A stretch of DNA of 13,946 nucleotides from an uncultured Clostridia bacterium. Its GTDB lineage: Bacteria; Bacillota; Clostridia; Lachnospirales; Anaerotignaceae. Below are positions 6,099 through 13,923 of the stretch, piece by piece (positions within the stretch are counted from its first letter, which is position 1; the number at the start of each line of letters is the position of its first letter). The notes under the pieces are model-generated. The model was not told the DNA's origin and searched no databases. It saw nothing but the letters and a program-made list of their open reading frames with translations. Location: positions 1 through 13,946 of the forward strand of contig CALASU010000106.1 of assembly GCA_937888765.1 (NCBI GenBank). The letters are read 5' to 3'. The position numbers were made by a program, and so were the translations under genes.

Positions 6099-7265
6099 TT
6101 ACTCTGCAATCAGGAAGCCTTTTTCTGCAAAGAACGCTTCCAGATCCGCTTTCTTCGCTTCCACTCTGCCCTGTACTGCATCAGGCTTGCCGCCGCCTTT
6201 GCAGCCGAAGGGTGCTTTCATCGCTTCTGTATATTCCCTTGCATCCTTTTCACTGCTCAGCAGTACAAATGCAAAGCCTTCCCCTGTTTTAGAGAATACT
6301 GCAGAGCGTTTTGCACCCTTTTTCAGCAGCAGGTCTGCAAAATGTGTCAGATCCTTGCTGTTCAGTCCGTCACCGAAGAACAGGATATTTTCTGTACCCT
6401 CTGCAATCTGTTCTGCCTTTTCTGTAAAGTATTTCCATTTCAGCTGGTTCAGTGTCTGGATCAGTTCATCTCTTTCGGACAGCAGATTTTTCACTGCTGT
6501 ATCCACTTTTACCGCAGGCACAGAAAGCAGTCTGCCCGCTTCATCTGCCGCATTTGCTTTTTTGCGGAAATCCAGTAATGCACGTTTGCCGGAAACCAAT
6601 TCCAGTCTTGTGCCGCCCTTATAGTTCTGTGCACCGATAATCTTGATCTGTCCGATTTCGCCCGCCAGTTTCACGTGTGTACCACAGCACGCACAGCAGT
6701 CATACTCGCCTACACGTGTAATTCTTACCTGTCCGTCCAGTTCCTTTTTGCTGCGGTATTCCAGTGCATCCAGTTCCTCTTTAGAAGGATATGTAATTTC
6801 TACAGGTGTATTCAGCCAGATTGCTTCATTTGCCTTGTTTTCCAGTTCGGGCAGGTCTTCTGCAGGAATCTTTGTATTCAGGTCGATGGTGATGCTTTCC
6901 TTGCCCATATGGAAGCCTACATTGTCACAACCATATTTCGCACAGATGACACCGCTGAGGATATGTTCGCCGGAATGGTTCTGCATCAGATCAAAGCGGC
7001 GTTCCCAGTCGATTTTGCCTTCTACTGTCTGTCCAACCTCCAGAGGCTTGTCTGTTGTATGTGTCACGATGTCATTCTTTTCATGCACATCCAGTACATT
7101 CACACCACCCAGAATCCCCATATCCGCAGGCTGTCCGCCGCCTTCAGGATAAAAGAGTGTTCTGTCCAGTACTACCTGCCAGCCGCCCTTTGCTTCTGTG
7201 CAGTCCAGTACCTTTGCTGTAAATGTGGTTGCATATGCGTCATTATAATATAATTTTTCGGTCAT
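6099..7265 (-). CDS. Alanyl-tRNA editing protein, AlaX-L type (with DHHA1 domain)
   Basis: A 388-residue cytoplasmic protein similar to the editing half of alanyl-tRNA synthetase. Such proteins hydrolyse Ser- or Gly-tRNA(Ala) made in error. The N-terminal part has FYPEGGGQPAD (39-48). The zinc-binding editing site follows: HSGEH (His97, His101) and CCGTH (Cys193, His197), that is, HxxxH plus CxxxH. A linker of about 65 residues with coiled-coil character and a DHHA1-like C-terminal domain with GCKGGG (354-359) make it a long AlaX. The start is the ATG at 7263-7265, with GGAGG eight bases upstream. An in-frame ATG at 7388 would run through a terminator and a promoter and is not used. It is transcribed separately from the alanine/glycine symporter upstream. 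Confidence 0.93.
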   Translation of the reverse strand: MTEKLYYNDAYATTFTAKVLDCTEAKGGWQVVLDRTLFYPEGGGQPADMGILGGVNVLDVHEKNDIVTHTTDKPLEVGQTVEGKIDWERRFDLMQNHSGEHILSGVICAKYGCDNVGFHMGKESITIDLNTKIPAEDLPELENKANEAIWLNTPVEITYPSKEELDALEYRSKKELDGQVRITRVGEYDCCACCGTHVKLAGEIGQIKIIGAQNYKGGTRLELVSGKRALLDFRKKANAADEAGRLLSVPAVKVDTAVKNLLSERDELIQTLNQLKWKYFTEKAEQIAEGTENILFFGDGLNSKDLTHFADLLLKKGAKRSAVFSKTGEGFAFVLLSSEKDAREYTEAMKAPFGCKGGGKPDAVQGRVEAKKADLEAFFAEKGFLIAE

Positions 7266-7296
7266 ACTAAATTCCTCCATTTTCTTTTCTGCATGT

Positions 7297-7305
7297 ATTA
7301 TAACA
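7297..7305 (-). promoter_or_regulatory. Extended -10 promoter of the AlaX gene
   Basis: Read on the minus strand, TGTTATAAT (7305-7297) is an extended -10 box with a perfect TATAAT. The position where a -35 would fall overlaps the preceding terminator and does not match consensus, as is usual for extended -10 promoters. Confidence 0.65.
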
Positions 7306-7312
7306 TAGATAT

Positions 7313-7342
7313 AAAAAAAGCGATACGCTTGCGCGTATCGCT
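7313..7342 (-). terminator. Rho-independent terminator after the AGCS symporter gene
   Basis: A perfect 10-bp stem (arms 7333-7342 and 7319-7328, 4-base loop) is followed on the minus strand by a run of seven T. It lies 35 bases after the symporter stop codon. Confidence 0.95.
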
Positions 7343-7377
7343 TGATGTACATTTTCTTCTTATTCTTCAGATTCTTC

Positions 7378-8772
7378 TTATTTATCAACTGTAGGAGCTT
7401 CGTCGTCCATCCATTTCAGCAGACCGCCCATTTCCGCACTGCTGTCCCAAACGTATTTCTTTGTTTCAGAAGCAATGACACCACTCAGACCCAGCAGAGC
7501 GATACAGTTAGGGAACGCCATACAAGCGTTCAGAGTATCTGCTACGTTCCAAACGATATCCAGAGCTGTTACACAGCCTACGAATACGGTCAGTGTCCAT
7601 GCGATACGGAAAGGTTTGATTGCTTTTGTACCAACCAGATATACCCATGCACGTTCGCCATAGTAAGACCAGCCCAGAATTGTAGACCATGCAAATGTAA
7701 TCAGACCAATTGTCAGAACGATAGGGCCGATTGTAGGAATTGTTGCAAATGCGCCGCTTGTCAGATTTGCACCAACCAGACCATCCATGCCCACGGGATC
7801 TTTGATAATACAGGATACCAGTACCAGACCTGTCATCAGACATACAACGATTGTATCCCAGAATACACCAGACATGGAGATCAGAGCCTGTCTTGCAGGG
7901 TTTCTTGTAGCCGCACATGCGTCTACGATAGGAGCAGAACCCAGACCGGATTCATTTGTAAACAGACCACGTGCCACACCATAACGGATACACTGCATGA
8001 TTGTAATACCTACAAAACCGCCGCCTGCTGCTGCAGGGTTAAATGCGGATTTAATGATGACTGCAAATGTTGTAGGGATATAAGCAGCATTCATAAACAG
8101 AATGATGATACAGCCCAGAATGTAGAAACCTGCCATGAAAGGAACCAGCTTTTCACACACTTTGGAGATGGACTGTACGCCGCCCAGAATAACCGCACCT
8201 GTGCCGACCATCAGAACAGCACCTGTGACTGCTTTCGGAATATGGAATGTATTCAGTACAGATTCCGCAATAGAGTTACCCTGTGTCATGTTACCGATAC
8301 CGAAGCAGGCAATCGCTGTAAATACAGCAAACAGAACACCAAGCCATTTCTGGTTCATACCTCTTTCCAGAGCGTACATAGGACCACCGATAAAGGAGCC
8401 GTCTTTTGCTCTTACACGGTATTTCACCGCCAGAATCGCTTCGCCGTATTTTGTAGCCATACCGAACAGACCTGTCATCCAGACCCAGAATACCGCACCG
8501 GGGCCGCCCAGACCAACCGCTGTAGCAACCCCTACGATATTACCGGTACCGATCGTAGCCGCCAGAGCTGTTGCCAGTGCACCAAAGCCGGATACGTCGC
8601 CGGCAGCTTCAGAGTCAGGTGTTATGGACAATTTAACTGCTGTAATTGTTTTTCTCTGAATCACGCCTGTTCTGATTGTCAGATAAACGTGTGTACCTAC
8701 CAGCAGACACAGCATCAGAGGTCCCCATACAACGCCATTGATTGCACTTACAAAATTATTAAATGCTTCCAT
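7378..8772 (-). CDS. Sodium:alanine/glycine symporter, AGCS family
   Basis: A 464-residue polytopic membrane protein that imports alanine or glycine with a sodium ion. Family hallmarks are ATIGTGNIVGVATAVGLGGP (72-91) with AVFWVWMTGLFG, then GGPMYALERG (129-138), GIGNMTQGNS (158-167) and NESGLGSAP (273-281). There are about ten or eleven hydrophobic segments and a short acidic cytoplasmic tail. The length is normal for the AlsT/DagA group. The start is ATG 8770-8772, preceded by AAAGGAGGG; the in-frame ATG at 8865 lies in the untranslated leader. The gene has its own promoter and terminator, so it is monocistronic. The leader holds a large inverted repeat. Whether alanine or glycine is preferred cannot be read from the sequence. 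Confidence 0.95.
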   Translation of the reverse strand: MEAFNNFVSAINGVVWGPLMLCLLVGTHVYLTIRTGVIQRKTITAVKLSITPDSEAAGDVSGFGALATALAATIGTGNIVGVATAVGLGGPGAVFWVWMTGLFGMATKYGEAILAVKYRVRAKDGSFIGGPMYALERGMNQKWLGVLFAVFTAIACFGIGNMTQGNSIAESVLNTFHIPKAVTGAVLMVGTGAVILGGVQSISKVCEKLVPFMAGFYILGCIIILFMNAAYIPTTFAVIIKSAFNPAAAGGGFVGITIMQCIRYGVARGLFTNESGLGSAPIVDACAATRNPARQALISMSGVFWDTIVVCLMTGLVLVSCIIKDPVGMDGLVGANLTSGAFATIPTIGPIVLTIGLITFAWSTILGWSYYGERAWVYLVGTKAIKPFRIAWTLTVFVGCVTALDIVWNVADTLNACMAFPNCIALLGLSGVIASETKKYVWDSSAEMGGLLKWMDDEAPTVDK

Positions 8773-8810
8773 ACATTTCCCTCCTTTGAAAAAGATGAAA
8801 ATCATACCAT

Positions 8811-8860
8811 GCAAAATAACTTTCGAGCCGCGGTTCTCGTTTTTGTTAAGATTATTTTGC
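8811..8860 (-). promoter_or_regulatory. Inverted-repeat structure in the AGCS leader
   Basis: GCAAAATAA (8860-8852) and TTATTTTGC (8819-8811), read on the minus strand, form a 9-bp closing stem, and an inner CGAG/CTCG stem lies at 8839-8824. The 50-nt element lies about 20 bases after the predicted transcript start and 38 bases before the ATG. It does not match a glycine riboswitch or another class that I know. Confidence 0.5.
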
Positions 8861-8885
8861 AGCACTCCATATGGAATTCATATAT

Positions 8886-8914
8886 ATCATAGCTAAATCA
8901 TAGGTAGAGGGCAA
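8886..8914 (-). promoter_or_regulatory. Sigma-A promoter of the AGCS symporter gene
   Basis: Read on the minus strand, TTGCCC (8914-8909), a 17-base spacer and TATGAT (8891-8886) predict a transcript start near 8879 and a leader of about 107 nt. The remaining gap up to 9100 has only A/T-rich DNA with GTTAA-type repeats and no plausible gene. Confidence 0.7.
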
Positions 8915-9100
8915 GGAGTTTTCCTAGTTTTTTCCATTTCTTAACGAGTTTTTTATTTATATTTGTTAAGATTCCGCTAATTTTCCGTTAAAATTTGTAT
9001 GTTCTTACATTTTCAATGTTTTTTCTTCTGTGCTTTTTCATAGTCCCTCCCTGCTTCAGTCATTTTATGAAGCACTGCTTTTCCGATATTCTGTTTTTAT

Positions 9101-9136
9101 ATAAAAAAAGAACGGCAGGAAAGCTCCTGTCGCTCT
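9101..9136 (-). terminator. Rho-independent terminator of the lon-ysxC transcript
   Basis: On the minus strand a 12-bp stem (arms 9136-9125 and 9120-9109, one A-C mismatch, 4-base loop) runs into TTTTTTTATAT. It lies just after the ysxC stop codon. Confidence 0.92.
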
Positions 9137-9150
9137 TTTGGATTTCACAT

Positions 9151-9759
9151 TTATTTTTCTGCTGTTTCTTCTTCCGCGGGTAAGAATTTCTCGATTTCTG
9201 CCCACAGCTCCTGTACCCCTGTTTTCTTTTCACCGGAGAAAGGAATCAGCACATCCCCGGGCTGCAGGTTCAGAGTCTTACGGATCACAGACAGATGCTT
9301 CTGGATCTGGCTGCGGTTGATCTTATCGGATTTTGTTGCCGCAATGATGATATCATAGCCGTAATGCTTCAGCCAGTCATACATCATAATGTCATTCTTG
9401 CCGGGTTCGTGACGAATGTCGATCAGCAGAATGATTGCTTTCAGTTCTTCTCTCTTTTCCAGATATTCTTCGATCATCTGCCCCCATTTGATGATTTCTG
9501 TTTTAGGTGCTTTTGCATAGCCATAGCCGGGCAGATCGACCACATACATTTTATCATTTACATCATAGAAATTGATGGTTCTTGTTTTACCGGGCTGAGA
9601 GCTTGTACGTGCCAGTGCACGTCTGCCAAGAATCGCATTGATGAGCGTAGATTTGCCCACATTGGATTTACCCGCAAAGGCAATTTCGGGTTTCCCATCC
9701 ATAGGATAGTGGGAAAAATTTGTGCCGATTTTTGCCAGAGATGTATTTTTTACTTCCAT
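9151..9759 (-). CDS. ysxC: Ribosome biogenesis GTP-binding protein YsxC/EngB
   Basis: A 202-residue cytoplasmic GTPase of the EngB/YsxC branch, needed for late assembly of the large ribosomal subunit and essential in several bacteria. The G motifs are all present: GKSNVGKST (30-38, P-loop), the switch I threonine region GKTRTIN (57-63), DLPGYGYAK (75-83), TKSD (142-145) and FSGEKK (174-179). The order FAGKSNVGKSTLIN...SQPGKTRTINFY...VDLPGYG is diagnostic. The start ATG overlaps the end of lon by 10 bases (ATGGAAGTAA) and has AAAGGGGA upstream. There is no promoter of its own, so it is co-transcribed with lon, as in B. subtilis. The C-terminal tail is short and acidic. Confidence 0.97.
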   Translation of the reverse strand: MEVKNTSLAKIGTNFSHYPMDGKPEIAFAGKSNVGKSTLINAILGRRALARTSSQPGKTRTINFYDVNDKMYVVDLPGYGYAKAPKTEIIKWGQMIEEYLEKREELKAIILLIDIRHEPGKNDIMMYDWLKHYGYDIIIAATKSDKINRSQIQKHLSVIRKTLNLQPGDVLIPFSGEKKTGVQELWAEIEKFLPAEEETAEK

Positions 9760-12092
9760 ATTGCTTCCCCTTTCGCCAATGCACTGTTCAGTACATCTTC
9801 CATTGTTTCCGCCAGAACAAATTCCAGACCGTCTTTTACTTCTTCGGGAATTTCATTCAGATCCTTTTCGTTTTCTTTGGGCAGAATTACCGTTCTGATA
9901 CCGATGCGCTTCGCCGCCAGTATCTTTTCCTGCAAACCACCAATCGCAAGCACACGACCTCTGATCGTGATTTCCCCCGTCATGGCAACATCATTGCGCA
10001 CCTTTTTCCCTGTCAGTGCAGAAAGCACAGCTGTTGCCATTGTAATACCCGCAGAGGGACCGTCCTTCGGTGTTGCCCCCTCGGGAATATGGATATGAAT
10101 ATCCTTCTTTTTATAAAAATCTGCTTCCAGACCAAAGGCTTCACTCTGCGAACGGATATAGCTGATCGCCGCATCTGCAGATTCCTGCATAACCTTGCCC
10201 AGATTGCCTGTCAGCTTGAATTTACCTTCACCGGGCATGGCATTGACTTCCACAGAAAGTGTTGCGCCGCCTACTCTCGTCCATGCCAGACCACGCACAA
10301 TACCCACCTGCGGCTCTGCATAGATGCTTTCGGGCATATATTTGCGCTTGCCCAGAATTTCTTCCAGATTTTTGGTTGTCACAGTCAGGGATTTACGCTC
10401 TTCGGACATGATCGCTACAACAGCCTTACGGCATACCTCGCCGATCACACGCTCCAGCTGACGCACGCCCGCTTCTCTTGTGTAGCCGTCGATGATTTCT
10501 TCCAGTGCATCTGTTTTGAATTTCAGCTGTCTTGCACTCAGCCCATGGCGTTTTCTCTGCTTGCCAATCAGATGATCCTCTGCAATATGCAGTTTTTCCT
10601 GTGCCATATAGCTGCCCAGTTCGATGATTTCCATTCTGTCCCGCAGAGGACCGGGAATGGTATCTAAGCTGTTCGCTGTACACATGAACAGTACTCTGGA
10701 TAAATCATAGGGCAGTTCAATGAAGTGGTCACGGAAGGTATTGTTCTGTTCGCCGTCCAGTACTTCCAGCAGTGCCGCCGCAGGATCGCCGTTATGAGAA
10801 ACCCCTAATTTATCCACTTCATCCAGAAGCATCAGAGGGTTGATTGTACCCGCCTGCTTCATGGCATTGATGATGCGCCCGGGCATTGCCCCGATATATG
10901 TTTTTCTGTGTCCGCGGATTTCCGCTTCATCCTTCACGCCGCCCAAAGACATTCTCACGTATTTTCTGTTGATCGCCTTTGCAACAGAGCGGGCAATGGA
11001 AGTTTTCCCAACCCCGGGAGGGCCTACCAGACAAAGAATGGTTGCATTTTCTTCGGGTGCATTTTTTCTGACTGCCAGATACTGCAGAATTCTTTCCTTT
11101 ACTTTTTTCAGACCGTAGTGGTCTTCCTCCAGAATTTTTTCCGCTTTGTTCAGGTCAAGAATTTCCTCTGTCGTTTCTCTCCATGGCAGGCTTAAGAGGG
11201 TTTCAATGTAGCTTCTGGATACATTGGATTCGGGAGAAGTCACAGAAATCTTCATCATTCTGGTGATTTCCTTTTCGATGGCATCCTTCACTTCTTTGGG
11301 AGGATTCTTTTCTTCCAGCTGTTTGCGGTATCTTGCCGCATCTGCACCAATGCCGTCTTTATCTCCCAGTTCTTTCTGGATGACCTTCAGTTCTTCCCGC
11401 AGATGGTACTCCCTCTGGTTCTGTTCCATCTGGGCTTTTGTCTTGCTTTCGATTTCTTTTTTGAGGTCCAGAATCTGCTGTTCCTCTCGCATCAGCGTCA
11501 TAACCTTATCCAGACGCTCAATAGGATTAAAGGCTTCCAGTATCTTCTGTTTGCGTGTAAAAGGCAGTTCCATGCCCGCAATGATAATATCTGCAAGCTG
11601 ACCGGGTTTTTCCGCTGTTGTCACATTGCCCAGCAGATCCATTGCCGCCGTCTGGGGTGCCAGCTTGATATATTCTTCATACAGATCCACCGCAACACGC
11701 ATGGTTGCCTGCACATACGGAGGAGGCATTTCATCAAAATCCTGCGCAATGGCTCTGATTTTTGCGAAATCAACGCCGTCCTCTTCTATCATCTGTTCTA
11801 CAAAGCCTCTGTATCTGCCCTCTACGATCACATGTGTCAGATTTCCGGGCAGTTTCAGCACCTGCTTGATCTCTACCAGTGTACCTACCTCAAACAGATC
11901 CTCGGGTTTGGGTTCGGGAACGGCAGGGTCTTTCTGCCCTACCAGAAATATCTGTTTTCCTTCCTGTTCCGCAATTCTCAGTGCTTCCAGAGATTTCTCC
12001 CTGCCTGCAGGAAAGCTGATTGCCATACCGGGGAATACCGTAAGCCCGCGCATCGCAATCATCGGAACCTTTATGGATGATTTTCTCTCCAT
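9750..12092 (-). CDS. lon: ATP-dependent protease Lon (LonA)
   Basis: A 780-residue soluble AAA+ serine protease that degrades misfolded and some regulatory proteins as a hexamer. It has the N-terminal LON substrate-binding domain (about 8-200), a coiled-coil segment (about 200-290), the AAA+ module with Walker A GPPGVGKT (357-364), Walker B LLDEVDK (422-428), Asn474 as probable sensor 1 and the arginine pair in LRDR, then the protease domain. The catalytic dyad is Ser680 in PKDGPSAG and Lys723 in GGLQEK, nearly the same numbering as E. coli Lon. The start is ATG 12090-12092 with GAGGTG six bases upstream; an in-frame GTG four codons earlier lies within that SD and is unlikely. It has its own promoter and is followed by the overlapping ysxC. 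Confidence 0.97.
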   Translation of the reverse strand: MERKSSIKVPMIAMRGLTVFPGMAISFPAGREKSLEALRIAEQEGKQIFLVGQKDPAVPEPKPEDLFEVGTLVEIKQVLKLPGNLTHVIVEGRYRGFVEQMIEEDGVDFAKIRAIAQDFDEMPPPYVQATMRVAVDLYEEYIKLAPQTAAMDLLGNVTTAEKPGQLADIIIAGMELPFTRKQKILEAFNPIERLDKVMTLMREEQQILDLKKEIESKTKAQMEQNQREYHLREELKVIQKELGDKDGIGADAARYRKQLEEKNPPKEVKDAIEKEITRMMKISVTSPESNVSRSYIETLLSLPWRETTEEILDLNKAEKILEEDHYGLKKVKERILQYLAVRKNAPEENATILCLVGPPGVGKTSIARSVAKAINRKYVRMSLGGVKDEAEIRGHRKTYIGAMPGRIINAMKQAGTINPLMLLDEVDKLGVSHNGDPAAALLEVLDGEQNNTFRDHFIELPYDLSRVLFMCTANSLDTIPGPLRDRMEIIELGSYMAQEKLHIAEDHLIGKQRKRHGLSARQLKFKTDALEEIIDGYTREAGVRQLERVIGEVCRKAVVAIMSEERKSLTVTTKNLEEILGKRKYMPESIYAEPQVGIVRGLAWTRVGGATLSVEVNAMPGEGKFKLTGNLGKVMQESADAAISYIRSQSEAFGLEADFYKKKDIHIHIPEGATPKDGPSAGITMATAVLSALTGKKVRNDVAMTGEITIRGRVLAIGGLQEKILAAKRIGIRTVILPKENEKDLNEIPEEVKDGLEFVLAETMEDVLNSALAKGEAIWK

Positions 12093-12164
12093 ATATTTCA
12101 CCTCGTATTATATCAACAATCTATTTTTTTCACACTATAAAAGGGTATCCTGCCCTAAATATAT

Positions 12165-12193
12165 AGTATACAATAAATCATTGACAGGGTCAA
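12165..12193 (-). promoter_or_regulatory. Sigma-A promoter of lon, with a palindrome over the -35 box
   Basis: On the minus strand, TTGACC (12193-12188), a 17-base spacer and TATACT (12170-12165) predict a transcript start near 12158. The -35 box lies inside the perfect palindrome TTGACAGGGTCAA (plus strand 12181-12193). A longer imperfect inverted repeat (12134-12167) touches the -10 box and the start site. Confidence 0.85.
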
Positions 12194-12204
12194 ATATTGT
12201 AGAA

Positions 12205-13848
12205 TCATCCGATCTCTTTTTCTTCTAAAAGTTCCCGTCCCTCGAATAGGGTTTCGCAGGGCAAAAAGACGGCTTCCAGAACTTCCCGCACCTCTTTTAC
12301 AGAAATCACTTCGATTCCCATAGTATGATATGCTTCTTTTTCATTTTCCTGCGGAATGAATACCCGCTTCGCACCTGCCGCCATTGCCGCTCTGATTTTT
12401 TCTTCCACACCGCCAACAGGCAGAATCTTTCCATGCAGCGAAATTTCTCCCGTCAGGGCAATATCATGCGGCACAGGTGTCCCCGTAAAGGCTGAATATA
12501 CCGCCAGAAACATAGCAATCCCCGCAGAAGGGCCGTCCACAGGAATCCCCCCCGGAAAATGCAGATGCACTGCGTATTCTTCTTTGGAAAAACCAAACTG
12601 CTCCAGAAGCGTCAGCACCGTTTCTGCCGCTGTACGGGCATTGCTCTTTCGCTTATAGCTTCCCTGTCGGCTTTTCAATTCTTCTTCCTCAAGGATACCT
12701 GTTACCGTAAGATCGCCGCAACCCTTTTTCACAGCCGCTTCTATCGTCAGAAGCATACCGCCGCCGTTTGGCTGTACTCCTAACCCATTGACTGTACCGA
12801 CCTGCGGCTTTTCGTGTATTTTTCTTTCCGGTACAGGCTGATACCGCCCTGTCTGCACGACCCATTCCAGATCAGCCGCCGTAATCTCCCGATTTTCCTC
12901 CAGCCATACCAAAGAGGTCAAAGACTGCACAATATTGACTGTATCCCGTCCGCCGTGTGCATAGGCAGCAATCTTTTTGCTCAGTCCTGCCTCATAGCTC
13001 ACACCTGCCCGACGCAGACTGTTTTCCGCAATCTGCTCCATATCTTCTTTCTCTAATGGCTCAAAGAAAATTTCCGTACAGCGGGAACGCAGAGCATCAG
13101 GAATTTCCTCAGGGCTTCTTGTCGTTGCCCCAATCAGCCGAAAATCCGCAGGCAGTCCTTTCTGGAAAATCTGATGGATATATGGCGGAATGGCTTTGTC
13201 CCGTCTGCTGTAATAGCTGCTCTGAAAATGTGCCACCCTGTCCTCCAGTACCTTCAACAGCTTGTTCATCTGTATGGGATGCAGTTCCCCGATTTCATCA
13301 ATAAACAATATCCCCCCGTGTGCCTCACAGACAGCCCCCGGTCTTGGCTGCGGAATCCCCGCCTGCCCGAATGCCCCTGCCCCCTGATAGATGGGATCAT
13401 GCACAGAACCCATCAGAGGGTCAGCGATGTTCCGTTCATCAAATCGCAGTGTTGTGGCATCCAGTTCAATAAATTTTGCTGTATGCAGAAAGGGAGAAGC
13501 CCCCTGCTTTTTGGCTTCTTCCAAAATCAGCCTTGCCGCCGCTGTTTTGCCGACCCCCGGCGGGCCATAAATCAGAACATGCTGCGGATTCGGCCCGCAT
13601 AACGCCGCCCGCAGAGCATGAATCGCCTTTTCCTGCCCGATGATTTCTTCAATGTTTTTCGGGCGTGTCTGCTCGGAAAGCGGCTCTGTCAGATGAATCT
13701 CCCGCAGATCCTCCAGCCGTTCCATCTCCAGAAAATTATCCTCAAAGGTCAGCCCCGACAGCTTCTTTTTTCTGCTGTGCTTAAAAAAATAATACGCCCC
13801 CATGGTAAAAAATAAAAGCTGTGCTATCGTCAATAGATTCCCGCTCAA
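12205..13848 (-). CDS. lonB: Membrane-anchored Lon-like ATP-dependent protease LonB
   Basis: A 547-residue Lon-family protease close to B. subtilis LonB, which acts in the forespore during sporulation. Residues 4-22 form a transmembrane segment, followed by the basic stretch KHSRKKK. There is no LON substrate-binding domain. The AAA+ part has Walker A GPPGVGKT (95-102), the family-specific FIELDATTLRFDERNIADPL (126-145) and SVHDPIYQGAGAFGQAGIPQ (148-167), and Walker B LFIDEIGE (181-188). The protease domain has Ser441 in VDGPSAG and Lys484 in GGVEEK. The start codon is TTG (13846-13848): AAGGAGA lies eight bases upstream, and the nearer ATG is out of frame and closes at once. The gene precedes lon by 112 bases, as in Bacillus; clpX, its usual upstream neighbour there, would lie outside the window. 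A sigma-G-like -10 motif upstream fits a sporulation role. Confidence 0.94.
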   Translation of the reverse strand: MSGNLLTIAQLLFFTMGAYYFFKHSRKKKLSGLTFEDNFLEMERLEDLREIHLTEPLSEQTRPKNIEEIIGQEKAIHALRAALCGPNPQHVLIYGPPGVGKTAAARLILEEAKKQGASPFLHTAKFIELDATTLRFDERNIADPLMGSVHDPIYQGAGAFGQAGIPQPRPGAVCEAHGGILFIDEIGELHPIQMNKLLKVLEDRVAHFQSSYYSRRDKAIPPYIHQIFQKGLPADFRLIGATTRSPEEIPDALRSRCTEIFFEPLEKEDMEQIAENSLRRAGVSYEAGLSKKIAAYAHGGRDTVNIVQSLTSLVWLEENREITAADLEWVVQTGRYQPVPERKIHEKPQVGTVNGLGVQPNGGGMLLTIEAAVKKGCGDLTVTGILEEEELKSRQGSYKRKSNARTAAETVLTLLEQFGFSKEEYAVHLHFPGGIPVDGPSAGIAMFLAVYSAFTGTPVPHDIALTGEISLHGKILPVGGVEEKIRAAMAAGAKRVFIPQENEKEAYHTMGIEVISVKEVREVLEAVFLPCETLFEGRELLEEKEIG

Positions 13849-13893
13849 ATCTCCATCTCCTTTTTTTCTTTTTCTGTTTTCTATTTCCGGAAT

Positions 13894-13923
13894 TAGTATG
13901 GCTAAAAATCTCCTCCCTATCCC
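13894..13923 (-). promoter_or_regulatory. Candidate forespore (sigma-F/sigma-G type) promoter of lonB
   Basis: On the minus strand, CATACTA (13900-13894) equals the sigma-G -10 consensus. GGGATA (13923-13918) lies 17 bases upstream and is a partial match to the sigma-F/G -35 (G-x-A-T-A). No sigma-A promoter with proper spacing was found in the 98 bases available. The window ends here, so promoters further upstream cannot be excluded. Confidence 0.45.

Noticed and set aside
5799..6109. Minus-strand open frames reading through the hairpin cluster into the transporter gene
   Set aside because: They translate palindromic repeat DNA and the reverse of a membrane-protein gene. Such frames are often annotated as hypothetical proteins but nothing supports them.
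7266..7388. A 41-residue upstream extension of the AlaX protein
   Set aside because: It would cross the symporter's terminator and the AlaX -10 box, and the internal ATG at 7263-7265 has a well-spaced GGAGG and begins where the family's homology begins.
8773..8865. A 31-residue upstream extension of the AGCS symporter
   Set aside because: The extension is encoded by the structured leader and even translates the SD (FKGGK). The ATG at 8770-8772 has AAAGGAGGG upstream and matches the usual N-terminus.
7342..8892. A 516-codon open frame on the plus strand, antisense to the whole symporter gene and very rich in Cys, Gln and Thr
   Set aside because: It mirrors the AGCS coding frame, which has unmistakable family motifs. 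Its composition is what the reverse complement of that gene gives, it has no SD or promoter of its own, and it would run through the terminator region. It is a codon-bias artefact.
9720..10667. A 315-codon plus-strand open frame antisense to lon and the start of ysxC
   Set aside because: It is a shadow of the conserved lon reading frame, with no SD, no domain pattern and biased Cys/His/Phe composition.
12178..12204. CtsR operator upstream of lon
   Set aside because: Only one GGTCAAA heptad is present. The usual site is a direct repeat of two heptads with a 3-base gap, and the second copy is missing; the sequence is an inverted repeat instead.
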